Position numbers and translations under genes: made by a program
Assembly (NCBI RefSeq): GCF_003130795.1
Contig: NZ_CP029354.1
Coordinates: 1 to 64,000, forward strand
Reading direction: 5' to 3'
DNA: 64,000 nt
From: Azospirillum thermophilum
Lineage (GTDB): Bacteria; Pseudomonadota; Alphaproteobacteria; Azospirillales; Azospirillaceae
In this document: positions 34,279 to 44,398 of the stretch, piece by piece
How positions within the stretch are numbered: the stretch's first letter is position 1
How the letters are laid out: the number at the start of each line of letters is the position of its first letter
Notes under the pieces: generated by a model
Told to the model about the DNA's origin: nothing
Databases searched by the model: none
The model's input: the letters and a program-made list of their open reading frames with translations, nothing else

Positions 34279-35526
34279 ATGGACAGAGCCCTGGCCGCCG
34301 TGCTGGCCGCCGTCACGCTGGATGCGATCGGGATCGGCATCGCCATGCCGGTCCTGCCCGGCCTGCTGCGGGACCTGACGGGCCGGGCGGACGTCGCCAC
34401 CCTCTATGGGCTGCTGCTCGCCACCTACGGCGCCATGCAGTTCCTCTTCGCCCCGCTGCTGGGATCGCTGAGCGACCGCTTCGGACGCCGGCCGGTGCTG
34501 CTGGTCTCATTGGCCGGGGCGGCGGCCGATTATCTGGTGATTACGGTCGCCCCGGCCCTGTGGGTCCTGCTGCTGGGCCGGATCCTGTCCGGCATCACGG
34601 GGGCCAGCGCCACGGTCGCCGCCGCCGCCATCGCCGACACCACGCAGGAGTCGGAGCGGGCCGGACGCTACGGACTGATGAGCGCCTGTTTCGGGCTGGG
34701 CATCATCGCCGGGCCTCTTCTCGGCGGCCTGCTGGGAGCCGTGTCGCTGCGCGCCCCCTTCCTGCTGGCGGCCCTGCTGCACGGGCTGGGCTTCCTGCTG
34801 GTCTGGGCCGTTCTTCCCGAAACGCGCCGCAGGCCGGCGGGCGCAGCGCCGGCCGCCGCCGTCCGGCTGCTGCCGTCGCTGCCGCGGCTCGGCGGCCGGG
34901 CGGGACTGGGCCGTCTGGTGGCGGTCTTCGTCGCACTGCAACTGGTGGGGCAGATCCCCGCGGCGCTCTGGACGATCTACAGCATCGACCGCTTCGGCTG
35001 GAGCGCGGGTATGGTGGGGGTCTCGCTGGCGGTCTACGGCCTGCTGCACCTGCTGTCCCAGGCGATGTTGACGGGGCCGGTGACGCGCCGCCTGGGGGAG
35101 CGTGGGGCCCTTCTCCTCGGCATGGGGACGGAGGTGCTGGCCTATGGGCTGGTCGCGCTGGCGGCGAGCGGCTGGATGGTCTTCGCCCTCACGCCGCTGC
35201 TCGCCTTCGGCGCCATCGCGGGGCCGGCCCTGCGGGCGCTGACCTCCTTCCGGGTGGGGGAGGACGGGCAGGGCGAATTGCAGGGCACCCTGACCGGGCT
35301 CGCCAGCCTCGCCGGCGTCGCCGGGCCGGTCGCCGCCACCGCCCTCTATGCGGCGACCGCGGAGCACTGGATCGGCACGGTCTGGCTGGCCGGGGCGGTT
35401 CTCTACCTGCTGGCCTGCCTGCTGGTCCCGCCGGAGCGGGCGGCGCGGGGCGCCGGCGCTCCGGTTGGAAATTTCCACCCCGCCGGCCGGCCGCGGGCCG
35501 ATGGCGGCCCGGACCGTCGCGGATAG
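34279..35526 (+). CDS. MFS drug-efflux transporter, TetA-like (DHA1 family)
   Basis: A 415-residue inner-membrane protein with 12 predicted hydrophobic segments. The start MDRALAAVLAAVTLDAIGIG resembles Tet(A)-class proteins. The loop 2-3 motif A (GSLSDRFGRRPVLLVSLAGA) is intact, and ISGITGASATVAAAAIADT-type motif C sequence follows (here GRILSGITGASATVAAAAIAD). Such pumps exchange protons for tetracycline or other drugs; the substrate cannot be read from sequence. ATG 34279 is chosen over an upstream ATG at 34228 because the protein then begins at the first helix. No TetR-type repressor is adjacent. Confidence 0.87.
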   Translation: MDRALAAVLAAVTLDAIGIGIAMPVLPGLLRDLTGRADVATLYGLLLATYGAMQFLFAPLLGSLSDRFGRRPVLLVSLAGAAADYLVITVAPALWVLLLGRILSGITGASATVAAAAIADTTQESERAGRYGLMSACFGLGIIAGPLLGGLLGAVSLRAPFLLAALLHGLGFLLVWAVLPETRRRPAGAAPAAAVRLLPSLPRLGGRAGLGRLVAVFVALQLVGQIPAALWTIYSIDRFGWSAGMVGVSLAVYGLLHLLSQAMLTGPVTRRLGERGALLLGMGTEVLAYGLVALAASGWMVFALTPLLAFGAIAGPALRALTSFRVGEDGQGELQGTLTGLASLAGVAGPVAATALYAATAEHWIGTVWLAGAVLYLLACLLVPPERAARGAGAPVGNFHPAGRPRADGGPDRRG

Positions 35527-35553
35527 GGCCGCCGTCGGCTGCGGACGCGTTCC

Positions 35554-36447
35554 TCAGAGGCCGGCGAGGAATCCGGCGACGCGACGCGCGATCCGCTCGC
35601 GATGGGTGAAGAGGACGGTATGGCCACCGCCGTCGATCTCCATCAGCGCCGCCCGGGGCAGGGTCGCGGCCAGGCGCCGGGCACCGTCGACCGGCACCAC
35701 CGGGTCCGCCGTGCCGTGCACCGAGAGGACGGGGCAGGCGATGCTGCGCAGCGGGTAGTCGATGGCCCGCCGGCTCTGCGCGATGTCGTTGCGCGTACCC
35801 GGCATGCGCCGGTCCAGCCCCTCCGCCATGCCCAGCATCAGGGCGAGGTGGAGCGGGCCGGCCACGGGATCGGCCAGCGTCCGCCGCCGCAGCTCGGGGT
35901 CCGGCACCGACCGGCTGGCCGCGGCCTCGGGGTCGGCCGCCACCTTCCGGCGCATCGCCCTGGTCAGCGGCGGACAGTGGGCCGCCAGCCGCATCAGGTG
36001 GAAGCGCAGCGGAATGCGCGTGCGCAGCCGCTCGCTGCAGGCCGAGACCAGGACCAGGGCCCGGCAACGGTGCGGATGGCGCAGCGCGAACTGGAGCGCG
36101 TTGAGCCCGCCGCCCGACACCGCCATCACCACCGCCTGCGCGATGCCCAGCGCGTCGAGCAGGGCGGCGAAGCCGTCCGCCTGCTCCTCCGGCGTCCGCC
36201 CCACGGCGAGCGGCGTTCCGAGATAGCCGGGGCGGGACACGGCGACGAGGCGATGCCCCGGCGGCGCCGCGGCGCGGGCCAGGATCATCGACTGGTCCCA
36301 GCCGCCGACCGCGCCGTGAAGCGCCAGGATGGCAGGACCGTCGCCCTCCACCGCACACTCGACCGGACCGGCCGCGGTGTGGACAAGGGTCGGGCGCACG
36401 CCGCGGAGAAGGTTCTCCGCCGCGCTCGTCAGGTCGGGAGTGGTCAT
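35554..36447 (-). CDS. Alpha/beta hydrolase
   Basis: A 297-residue alpha/beta-fold hydrolase with HGAVGGWDQS near the oxyanion site (about 43), the Ser nucleophile elbow AVSGGGLNAL (about 113), a late acid region VLSVHGTADPVVPVDG and catalytic His in EIDGGGHTVLFTH. The substrate is unknown. Its ATG overlaps the stop of the DUF2087 gene (ATGA), so the two are translationally coupled. Confidence 0.87.
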   Translation of the reverse strand: MTTPDLTSAAENLLRGVRPTLVHTAAGPVECAVEGDGPAILALHGAVGGWDQSMILARAAAPPGHRLVAVSRPGYLGTPLAVGRTPEEQADGFAALLDALGIAQAVVMAVSGGGLNALQFALRHPHRCRALVLVSACSERLRTRIPLRFHLMRLAAHCPPLTRAMRRKVAADPEAAASRSVPDPELRRRTLADPVAGPLHLALMLGMAEGLDRRMPGTRNDIAQSRRAIDYPLRSIACPVLSVHGTADPVVPVDGARRLAATLPRAALMEIDGGGHTVLFTHRERIARRVAGFLAGL

Positions 36448-37019
36448 GGCGCGCTCCGCTCCGCTGCGGTGGCGGCAGGCAGGCGCGGCTTCAGGTGACG
36501 GATGAGCGCGAGCGCCTCCTCGGGCGGTCTGCGCTCCACCCGGCGGTACTCCCGCCCGTCCGGCGTCCGCGACAGCAGGCCCTGGTCGCACATCTCGCGG
36601 CGCAGCAGGGCATGGTCGCCGAAGCGGTGGTTGTCGCGCAGAACGCGGTTCACCTGCTCTTCGGTCAGCACATGGTCGGCGGGCAACCGCGACCACAGCA
36701 CCCACAGGCAGGTCTGCTGGTCGCCGAACTTCGCCGGCCAGCGCGCGAGGCGCCCGGCCTCGTCGAAGCAGCGGGCGACCTTCACCACCCTGACATGGTC
36801 CACCGCCGGGGCCGGCGCGGCAGCCTCCTGCGCCAGATGCTCCTGTGCGGCGGCCTGGGCGCGGAAATGCTGGAAGTTCCGGAACCCCGTGGCTTTCGCC
36901 AGGATGTTCAGCAGTTCGACATGGCCGGGCGGGTCCTCCCGTCCGGCAAGATGCGCCCGCAATGATCGCGCAAGCGCGGAGATATCGCCCGCGCTGTACG
37001 GCAGCGGCGTCCTGGACAT
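36444..37019 (-). CDS. DUF2087 domain protein
   Basis: A 191-residue protein. The C-terminal part (about 95-185, RLARWPAKFGDQQTCLWVLW, EEQVNRVLRDNHRFGDHALL, RREMCDQGLLSRTPDGREYR) matches the DUF2087 pattern, a winged-helix-like domain sometimes found in transcription regulators. The N-terminus (ISALARSLRAHLAG... LLNILAKATGFRNFQHFRA) is a separate helical domain. A regulatory role is inferred from the fold only. ATG 37019 has GAGG three to four bases upstream. It is coupled to the hydrolase that follows. Confidence 0.78.
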   Translation of the reverse strand: MSRTPLPYSAGDISALARSLRAHLAGREDPPGHVELLNILAKATGFRNFQHFRAQAAAQEHLAQEAAAPAPAVDHVRVVKVARCFDEAGRLARWPAKFGDQQTCLWVLWSRLPADHVLTEEQVNRVLRDNHRFGDHALLRREMCDQGLLSRTPDGREYRRVERRPPEEALALIRHLKPRLPAATAAERSAP

Positions 37020-37285
37020 GATCCGATCCTCACAACGCGCCAACCCGGTCAGGGATTGCCGGTGGTCGCCGACTTCCGACGCGGCACGTGCAAGAGGTGT
37101 CGGTCGAGGGTACGATGGGCAGGTTTAGCTCCCCGGCGAGGGGCGGCGACGCCTTGGTGAACTGCCGACCGGGGCTGACTTTACCGTGTCCCGGCCCGCC
37201 GGACAATACGGGACCTCGGGCGCGCGAACCGGCGGCCGGCGAGAAAGATGTCGCTGCGGACCGGCCGGCGCGATATGTAGGCGGG

Positions 37286-38401
37286 ATGACCAAGGACGGC
37301 GATTTCGAGATCTTCATCGTGGCCGCCCCCGGGCTGGAACCCGTGCTGTGCGCCGAGGTCCAGGCGAGGGGCTTCACCGACCCCACCCCCGTCAAGGGCG
37401 GCGTGACGGTCCGGGGCGGCTGGCCGGAGGTCTGGCGGGCGAACCTGGAGCTGCGCGGCGCCACCCGCGTGCTGGTGCGCATCGCCTCCTTCCGGGCGCT
37501 GCACCTCGCCCAGCTCGACAAGCGGGCGCGCAAGGTGGCGTGGGGCGAGGTGCTGCGTCCCGACCTGCCGGTCCGCGTCGAGGCGACCTGCAAGGCGTCG
37601 CGCATCTACCACGCCGGGGCGGCGGCCCAGCGCATCGAGCGGGCGATCCGCGAGGAGCTGGGCGCCCCGGTCTCGGACGACGCCGCGGTCAGCATCAAGG
37701 CGCGCATCGACGACGACCTCTGCACCATCAGCGTCGACAGCTCCGGAGAGTCGCTGCACAAGCGCAACCACAAGGAAGCCGTCAACAAGGCCCCGATGCG
37801 GGAGACGCTGGCCTCCCTCTTCCTGCGGCACTGCGGTTATGACGGCCGGGAGCCGGTGGTCGATCCGATGTGCGGCTCCGGCACCTTCGTCATCGAGGCG
37901 GCGGAGATCGCGGCCGGCCTGCATCCGGGCCGCTCGCGCCACTTCGCGTTCGAGCAGCTCGCGACCTTCGACGCGGCGGCGTGGCAGCGGCTGCGCACCG
38001 GCGGAGACGGCACGGTTCCGTCCGTGCGCTTTTACGGCAGCGACCGCGACGCCGGCGCCGTCGCCATGAGCCGGGCCAACGCAGAGCGCGCCGGCGTCGC
38101 CGGCTGGACCGATTTCCGGCAGCATGCGATCAGCGACCTCGTCCCGCCGGACGGGCCGCCGGGCCTGGTGATCGTCAATCCACCCTACGGCAGCCGGATC
38201 GGCGACAGGAAGCCGCTCTTCGCCCTCTATGGCGCGCTCGGCCAGACCCTGCTGTCCCGTTTCGGCGGCTGGCGGGTCGGTCTGGTGACGAACGAGGAGT
38301 CGCTGGCGAAGGCGACCGGCCTGCCGTTCGAGCCGCCGGGACCGCCGGTGTCGCACGGCGGCATCCGCGTGACGCTGTACCGGACCGCACCGCTGCCGTA
38401 G
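37286..38401 (+). CDS. rlmL: THUMP-domain rRNA guanine-N2 methyltransferase, RlmL/YcbY N-terminal-like
   Basis: A 371-residue SAM-dependent RNA methyltransferase (COG0116 type). The N-terminal ferredoxin-like and THUMP region (about 5-160, IFIVAAPGLEPVLCAEVQAR, KASRIYHAGAAAQRIERAIR) ends before the conserved SGESLHKRNHKEAVNKAPMR. The Rossmann domain has DPMCGSGTFVIEAAEIAAG and the catalytic NPPYG. It probably makes m2G in 23S rRNA. The C-terminal RlmK half of E. coli RlmKL is absent, as in many alphaproteobacteria. I start at ATG 37286; the upstream open frame lacks family sequence. Confidence 0.88.
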   Translation: MTKDGDFEIFIVAAPGLEPVLCAEVQARGFTDPTPVKGGVTVRGGWPEVWRANLELRGATRVLVRIASFRALHLAQLDKRARKVAWGEVLRPDLPVRVEATCKASRIYHAGAAAQRIERAIREELGAPVSDDAAVSIKARIDDDLCTISVDSSGESLHKRNHKEAVNKAPMRETLASLFLRHCGYDGREPVVDPMCGSGTFVIEAAEIAAGLHPGRSRHFAFEQLATFDAAAWQRLRTGGDGTVPSVRFYGSDRDAGAVAMSRANAERAGVAGWTDFRQHAISDLVPPDGPPGLVIVNPPYGSRIGDRKPLFALYGALGQTLLSRFGGWRVGLVTNEESLAKATGLPFEPPGPPVSHGGIRVTLYRTAPLP

Positions 38402-38419
38402 CGGAGCGGCCCGGGACGT

Positions 38420-39853
38420 TCAGTCCCCTGTGGGAACCGGCGACAGCGCCAGGTGCAGCGGGCGGTCCGGGCGGAGCGAGAGCGCCATCACCGGCCGCGG
38501 CGGCGCCATGCCCGCGGGCACCGACAGCACGACGCGCTGCAGCACCATCGCCGCGATCACCGTCATCTCGGCCATCGCCAGATGCTGTCCCAGGCAGATG
38601 CGGGGACCGGCGCCGAACGGCAGGTAGGCGCCGCGCGGGACGGCCGGCGCGCCGGGGGCGAAGCGCTCCGGCCGGAAGGCCAGCGGCTCGGGGAACCAGC
38701 GCGGGTCGTGCTGGATCGCCTGCACCGGCACGAGGACCATCGTGCGCGCCGGCAGGTGCCAGGGCCCGAGCGTGATCGGCCGGGTGATCCGGCGGCTGTT
38801 CAGCACGGGAGCCGCCGGATAGAGGCGCATCGTCTCCTTGAGGGTCTGCGTCACGAGGCGCAGGGCCGGCAGGTCGTCCGCCGCCGGCGGCCGTCCGCCC
38901 AGCACCCGCCGGACCTCCTCGCGGGCATCCGCCTGCGCCGCCGGGTTCGCGGCCATGCACCATGCCCACCAGGCGAGGGTCGCCGCGGCCGTCTCGTGCC
39001 CGGCGAGGATGATCGTCATGCACTCGTCGCCCACCGTCCGCAGCGGCCAGGACGCCGCATCGTCCCGGTGCAGGCGCAGCAGGCGGGTCAGCAGGTCGTC
39101 CGGCCAGTCCTCCGCCGCCAGCCGCAGCCTCGCCCCGACATGGCGGTCCACCATCCCCCGCAGCATCGCCAGGGACCGCCGCTTCGTCCGCTTCCAGGGC
39201 ATCCGGTCGGGCCAGCTCGCCGGCCAGTACAGCTCGGCGTTCGCCGCCCGCAGAAGGGTGGGGACAGCGTCCGCCGCCAGGCGGGCGTCGTCGCCGGCCG
39301 TACCGGAAAAGACCATGCGAAGGATCACCTCCATGGTCACCGCGGTGAAGGCGCTCTCGACCGCGACGCTCGCCCCGCCGGCCGGCCAGCCGGCAAGCGC
39401 CTGCGCCGCCGCCGCCGCCGCCGCCATCGCCGGCACGAAGGCCTGCACCGCCCCGGGCTGGAAGGCCGGCTGCAGGGCATGCCGCCGGACGCGCCAGCTC
39501 TCGCCCTCGGCGGTGAAGACGCTGCGCCCCTGCAGGCCGGTGAAGACGCGCATGCCGCGCTCCCAACGGATCAGCGCGTCGTGATGGCCGACCAGAAGCT
39601 CGCGCACCAGCGCGGGATCCGTGACGACGACCTGATGCTCCGGCCAGATGCGCAGATGCACGACGTCGCCGAACTCCCGCTTCCATGCGGCGAGCGTGCC
39701 GGGGAGGTCGCGCGACATCCGCTTCAGCAGGCCCCAGCCGGTGAGGCCGGAGCGGGGACCCGGCGGCCAGGCGCCGGGCGGGTGGGGTGCCCTCACGGGA
39801 GACGGCGCGTCCGCATGAAACGGGCAGGTGGGGGAGGGGGAGGACGGGATCAT
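38420..39853 (-). CDS. Cytochrome P450
   Basis: A 477-residue haem monooxygenase. The I-helix oxygen motif is AGHETAAATL, the K-helix ExxR is ETMR (in TLKETMRLYPAAPVLNSRRI) and the haem-binding loop FGAGPRICLGQ supplies the Cys ligand. The overall layout resembles CYP102/CYP4-like fatty-acid hydroxylases without a fused reductase. No signal peptide is present. No ferredoxin or reductase gene is near, so the redox partner is elsewhere. It is divergent from an AraC regulator 89 bp away, which likely controls it. Confidence 0.93.
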   Translation of the reverse strand: MIPSSPSPTCPFHADAPSPVRAPHPPGAWPPGPRSGLTGWGLLKRMSRDLPGTLAAWKREFGDVVHLRIWPEHQVVVTDPALVRELLVGHHDALIRWERGMRVFTGLQGRSVFTAEGESWRVRRHALQPAFQPGAVQAFVPAMAAAAAAAQALAGWPAGGASVAVESAFTAVTMEVILRMVFSGTAGDDARLAADAVPTLLRAANAELYWPASWPDRMPWKRTKRRSLAMLRGMVDRHVGARLRLAAEDWPDDLLTRLLRLHRDDAASWPLRTVGDECMTIILAGHETAAATLAWWAWCMAANPAAQADAREEVRRVLGGRPPAADDLPALRLVTQTLKETMRLYPAAPVLNSRRITRPITLGPWHLPARTMVLVPVQAIQHDPRWFPEPLAFRPERFAPGAPAVPRGAYLPFGAGPRICLGQHLAMAEMTVIAAMVLQRVVLSVPAGMAPPRPVMALSLRPDRPLHLALSPVPTGD

Positions 39854-39942
39854 GGGCCGGAATGTCCACCGTTCCGCGCCCGCCCGTCTTGAACGCAACC
39901 GACATCGACGCGGGCCTTCGCCGCCGCTTATCCTGCTCCGCG

Positions 39943-40878
39943 ATGCCGACCGAGCAAGCGACCCGATTGCCGACCTGCCCCGACCCGCTGGCCCGTGCAC
40001 CGCGCGTCGGCGGTGCCGCCGCCGACCGGGCGCGGCTTCACCTCGCCCCGCTCGCCCTGCAGGGTGCGGTGGCGGCGATCGTCTGCCGCGACACCCGGGG
40101 CATGGCGTTGGGGGATGCCCAGCGCCTGTCGCATTTTCCCGCCTCCCCCCTGGTATGCCTTTCCTGGTTCCAGGGTATGGAGGCCGGGCTGGTGGAGCCC
40201 GGCACCGGGCGAGGTCGGTGGCGGCCGTTCGGCGCGGCGGTCATGCTCTCCGGCAGCCAGTCCCGGCCGACGGTGAGCTGGGCCCCGACCACCGGGCGCG
40301 CCGGCGTGCTGTGCCTGCCGGCGGACAGCGCACGGGCCCTGTTCGGCATCGACCCCGGCGCCATCCACGACCGGTTCCTGCCTGCGCCGCAGGTGCTGGG
40401 CGACACGTGGCGGCCATTGCTGGAGGCGCTGGTCGACTCCCCCGACGACGCGGCGGCGCTGGCGGTTCTGGAGCGCCATCTCGCCCGGCGCTGGCGGCAG
40501 ATCCAGGACCGCGGCCCGGCCTTTCCGTCGCTGCGCCGGCTCGGCCGTCATTGGGTCGAGCGGCTCGCCTGGCAGGCCCACCAGTGGCAGCGGACCCGCA
40601 GCCCGCGGCAGGTCGAGCGGCGCATCATGGCCCACAGCGGCCGCTCGCTGCGGCAGTGGCAGTCGCTTGTCCGGACGGAAGGCGCGTTCTTCGCCGCGCG
40701 GGAGCGGTACGAGGCCGGCCAGCCGTTCGACTGGGCGGAACTGGCGCTGGACGAGGGCTTCGCCGATCAAGCGCACCTGTGCCGCGCGGTCAAGCGCATC
40801 ACCGGCTTCCCGCCGACCGAGTTCGCCCGCCGCTATGCCGAGGATGAGTCCTTCTGGCTCTACAGGGTTTGGGTGTGA
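39943..40878 (+). CDS. AraC-family transcriptional regulator
   Basis: A 311-residue protein. The C-terminal AraC double helix-turn-helix lies at about 215-300, with SPRQVERRIMAHSGRSLRQW and the second helix region FDWAELALDEGFADQAHLCR, then AVKRITGFPPTEFARRY. The N-terminal domain (about 30-190) is an unassigned sensor region. ATG 39943 is the first plausible start. It is divergent from the P450 gene, the usual layout for an activator of a single catabolic gene. Confidence 0.88.
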   Translation: MPTEQATRLPTCPDPLARAPRVGGAAADRARLHLAPLALQGAVAAIVCRDTRGMALGDAQRLSHFPASPLVCLSWFQGMEAGLVEPGTGRGRWRPFGAAVMLSGSQSRPTVSWAPTTGRAGVLCLPADSARALFGIDPGAIHDRFLPAPQVLGDTWRPLLEALVDSPDDAAALAVLERHLARRWRQIQDRGPAFPSLRRLGRHWVERLAWQAHQWQRTRSPRQVERRIMAHSGRSLRQWQSLVRTEGAFFAARERYEAGQPFDWAELALDEGFADQAHLCRAVKRITGFPPTEFARRYAEDESFWLYRVWV

Positions 40879-41167
40879 CGGCGCCGGCCGGATCGCTCCG
40901 GCCCTTTGGACGGTACCGGACTATTCTGGCACGAATCGGGGACGCTCTCCGGGAGGCCGTTCGCCAGGACATCGACGCTATCACGCCGACCGAGTGCGTG
41001 AACGTCTTCCCGGCCGCCGGATATGACCGTGATTGAGAGGAAATCGGCCCAACCGCCCATGAAATCCGCTCGTCCCATTCGATGAACGGTCGCCTCTTAT
41101 GCGGCCAGTCCATCCTGCGAGCGACGATTTGCAACGCGTTGAGCCGTATCAACGGCTTGCGTCGAGA

Positions 41168-41243
41168 TGGCGTCCCCTAGGGGATTCGAACCCCTGTTAC
41201 CGCCGTGAGAGGGCGATGTCCTAGGCCTCTAGACGAAGGGGAC
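41168..41243 (-). tRNA. tRNA-Glu (anticodon CUC)
   Basis: On the minus strand the sequence GTCCCCTTCGTCTAGAGGCC begins a complete cloverleaf. The acceptor stem GTCCCC pairs with GGGGAC. The anticodon loop is CTCTCAC, giving CUC in a CGCC/GGCG stem, and the T-loop is GGTTCGAATCC. The discriminator is G and the 3' CCA is genome-encoded (41168-41170). It matches bacterial tRNA-Glu except for the C in place of U at position 34. Confidence 0.95.
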
Positions 41244-41433
41244 GTCGTTGGGCGTGGGCGCGTTGTTTAGCCGAAGTGGTGATGCTGCGCAAGGAGAAGA
41301 TTGCAGCCGTCGCAGAAAAACTTCGCTGGAGTACCCACAATGCGCAGAAGGGCAGGGCAGCGGCCTTCAAGCCTCGTTAACCACTGGACCGCGATCATCG
41401 GGGCATGGCTTCACCTCAGTCCGGCAGGTCAGC

Positions 41434-41598
41434 ATGTCCAGCGAAAGCGCCACCTTCGACGCCGCATCCTTCCAGCCGCTGCCGGAGGCCGAGCCGACCG
41501 TCCGGCCCATGGGACCGCTGCCGCGCGCCATCGTCTGGGCCGTGCTGATCGGCGGGCCGTGGGTGGCCATCGTCCAGATCGTCCGCATGGTGTTTTGA
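41434..41598 (+). CDS. Small single-pass membrane protein, 54 residues
   Basis: An acidic N-terminus (MSSESATFDAASFQPLPEAE) is followed by one hydrophobic segment of about 20 residues (AIVWAVLIGGPWVAIVQIVR) near the C-terminus. CAGG lies about eight bases before the ATG. I recognise no family. The amphipathic layout and third-position G+C support a real small protein; its function is unknown. Confidence 0.6.
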   Translation: MSSESATFDAASFQPLPEAEPTVRPMGPLPRAIVWAVLIGGPWVAIVQIVRMVF

Positions 41599-41687
41599 GC
41601 GGATTCGTTCCGCAGACATGCATCCGGGCGCGGAGTTGCCTCCGCGCCCGGCGTGCGCTTCCTCTACCGATAGCAGGGCCGGAGTCG

Positions 41688-42092
41688 TTAAACCTGCTCC
41701 AGCTCAACCAGCGTGCCGCAGAAATCCTTCGGATGAAGGAACAGCACGGGCTTGTTGTGGGCGCCGATCTTCGGCTCCCCGTCGCCCAGCACGCGGGCTC
41801 CCTCGGCCTTCAGCTTGTCGCGAGCGGCCAGAATGTCCTCGACCTCGTAGCAGATGTGGTGGATGCCGCCCGACGGGTTCTTCTCCAGGAACGCCGCGAC
41901 CGGCGACTTCTCCCCCAGGGGATGCAGCAGCTCCACCTTGGTGTTGGGCAGCGTGACGAAGACCACCGTCACGCCGTGGGCGGGAATGTCCACCGGATCC
42001 GACACGCTGGCGCCCAGCGTGTCGCGGTAGAGCGCCGTCGCGGCCGGCAGATCCGGCACGACGATGGCGACATGGTTCAGCCGTCCGATCAT
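41688..42092 (-). CDS. mce: Methylmalonyl-CoA epimerase
   Basis: A 134-residue VOC-fold enzyme of exact family length that interconverts (S)- and (R)-methylmalonyl-CoA in propionate and ethylmalonyl-CoA metabolism. Metal ligands are visible as His in RLNHVAIVV, His in GGIHHICYEVED and the final Glu in GTLVELEQV. It begins five bases after the sucD stop, so it is probably the third gene of a sucC-sucD-mce operon, joining the methylmalonyl route to succinyl-CoA use. Confidence 0.94.
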   Translation of the reverse strand: MIGRLNHVAIVVPDLPAATALYRDTLGASVSDPVDIPAHGVTVVFVTLPNTKVELLHPLGEKSPVAAFLEKNPSGGIHHICYEVEDILAARDKLKAEGARVLGDGEPKIGAHNKPVLFLHPKDFCGTLVELEQV

Positions 42093-42097
42093 CGGCG

Positions 42098-42973
42098 TCA
42101 GCCCTTGAAGATCTTGAGCATGGTTGATCCGAGGGAGGCGGGGCTGTCGGCGACGGTGATGCCTGCGGACTTCATGAACTCGATCTTGAAGTCTGCGGTG
42201 TCGTTGCCGCCGGAGATGACCGCGCCGGCATGGCCCATGCGGCGTCCCGGAGGGGCGGTGCGGCCGGCGATGAAGCCGACCACCGGCTTGGTGGTCTTGG
42301 AGTCCTTGATGAACTCCGCCCCCTTCACCTCGGCGTCGCCGCCGATCTCGCCGATCATGATGATCCCCTCGGTCTCCGGGTCCTTCAGGAACAGCTCCAG
42401 GCTGTCCACGAAGTTGGTCCCGTTCACCGGGTCGCCGCCGATGCCGATGCAGGTCGTCTGGCCCAGACCCGCCGCCGTCGTCTGCGCCACCGCCTCGTAG
42501 GTCAGCGTGCCCGAGCGCGACACGATGCCGATCCGGCCCCGCTTGTGGATGTGCCCCGGCATGATGCCGATCTTGCACTCGTCCGGCGTGATGATGCCCG
42601 GGCAGTTCGGACCGATCAGCCGCGTCTTCGAGCCGTTCAGCGCCCGCTTCACCCGCACCATGTCGAGCACCGGGATGCCCTCGGTGATGCACACCACCAG
42701 CGGGATCTCCGCGTCGATCGCCTCCAGGATGGCGTCCGCCGCAAAGGGCGGCGGCACGTAGATCACGCTGGCGTTCGCCCCGGTCTTCTCGACCGCGTCG
42801 GCCACCGTGTCGAACACCGGAAGGTCGAGGTGCTTGGTGCCGCCCTTGCCCGGCGTCACGCCGCCGACCATCTTCGTGCCGTAGGCGATCGCCTGCTCGG
42901 AATGGAAGGTGCCCTGCGCGCCGGTGAAGCCCTGGCAGATCACCTTGGTGTTCTTGTCGACGAGAACAGCCAT
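42098..42973 (-). CDS. sucD: Succinyl-CoA synthetase alpha subunit
   Basis: A 291-residue subunit of the TCA-cycle enzyme that couples succinyl-CoA cleavage to nucleotide triphosphate synthesis. The CoA-binding domain starts [20 protein letters not shown], the ligase domain contains [20 protein letters not shown], and the phosphorylated active-site His lies in [16 protein letters not shown]. It starts one base after the sucC stop, ensuring equal expression of the subunits. Confidence 0.97.
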   Translation of the reverse strand: MAVLVDKNTKVICQGFTGAQGTFHSEQAIAYGTKMVGGVTPGKGGTKHLDLPVFDTVADAVEKTGANASVIYVPPPFAADAILEAIDAEIPLVVCITEGIPVLDMVRVKRALNGSKTRLIGPNCPGIITPDECKIGIMPGHIHKRGRIGIVSRSGTLTYEAVAQTTAAGLGQTTCIGIGGDPVNGTNFVDSLELFLKDPETEGIIMIGEIGGDAEVKGAEFIKDSKTTKPVVGFIAGRTAPPGRRMGHAGAVISGGNDTADFKIEFMKSAGITVADSPASLGSTMLKIFKG

Positions 42974-42974
42974 C

Positions 42975-44171
<1,197 letters not shown>

Positions 44172-44237
44172 CGGATCGATCGCCCTTCCTGGCCGTGGCG
44201 GGGACGGGGCGGTGGCGCCCGGTCATGGGCGCAATTC

Positions 44238-44327
44238 TTCGCAAAATTCACAGCGATGCAACGGTATCGTGGTGAAAAACTTGCGGAGCTGCGAAGAAAT
44301 TCACAACATGACCGGCGGATTTGCAAA
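44238..44327. promoter_or_regulatory. Candidate RamB/ScfR-type sites upstream of sucC
   Basis: TTCGCAAA (44238-44245) and TTTGCAAA (44320-44327, within the perfect palindrome ATTTGCAAAT) lie 67 and 149 bp before the sucC start. TTCACA repeats occur between them. TTTGCAAA is the core recognised by RamB/ScfR short-chain acyl-CoA regulators, which would suit an operon with methylmalonyl-CoA epimerase. No such regulator gene is seen here. Confidence 0.35.
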
Positions 44328-44398
44328 TTCCCGCGAAGCCACCGGGCCGGGCGGGACGGCGGCAAGCGCCGCCCGCCGCGCCGGAAAGCCTGCGACCG

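Noticed and set aside
40911..40935. Possible sigma-54 promoter (TGGCAC near 40930)
   Set aside because: The required GC-containing -12 element at the correct spacing is absent.
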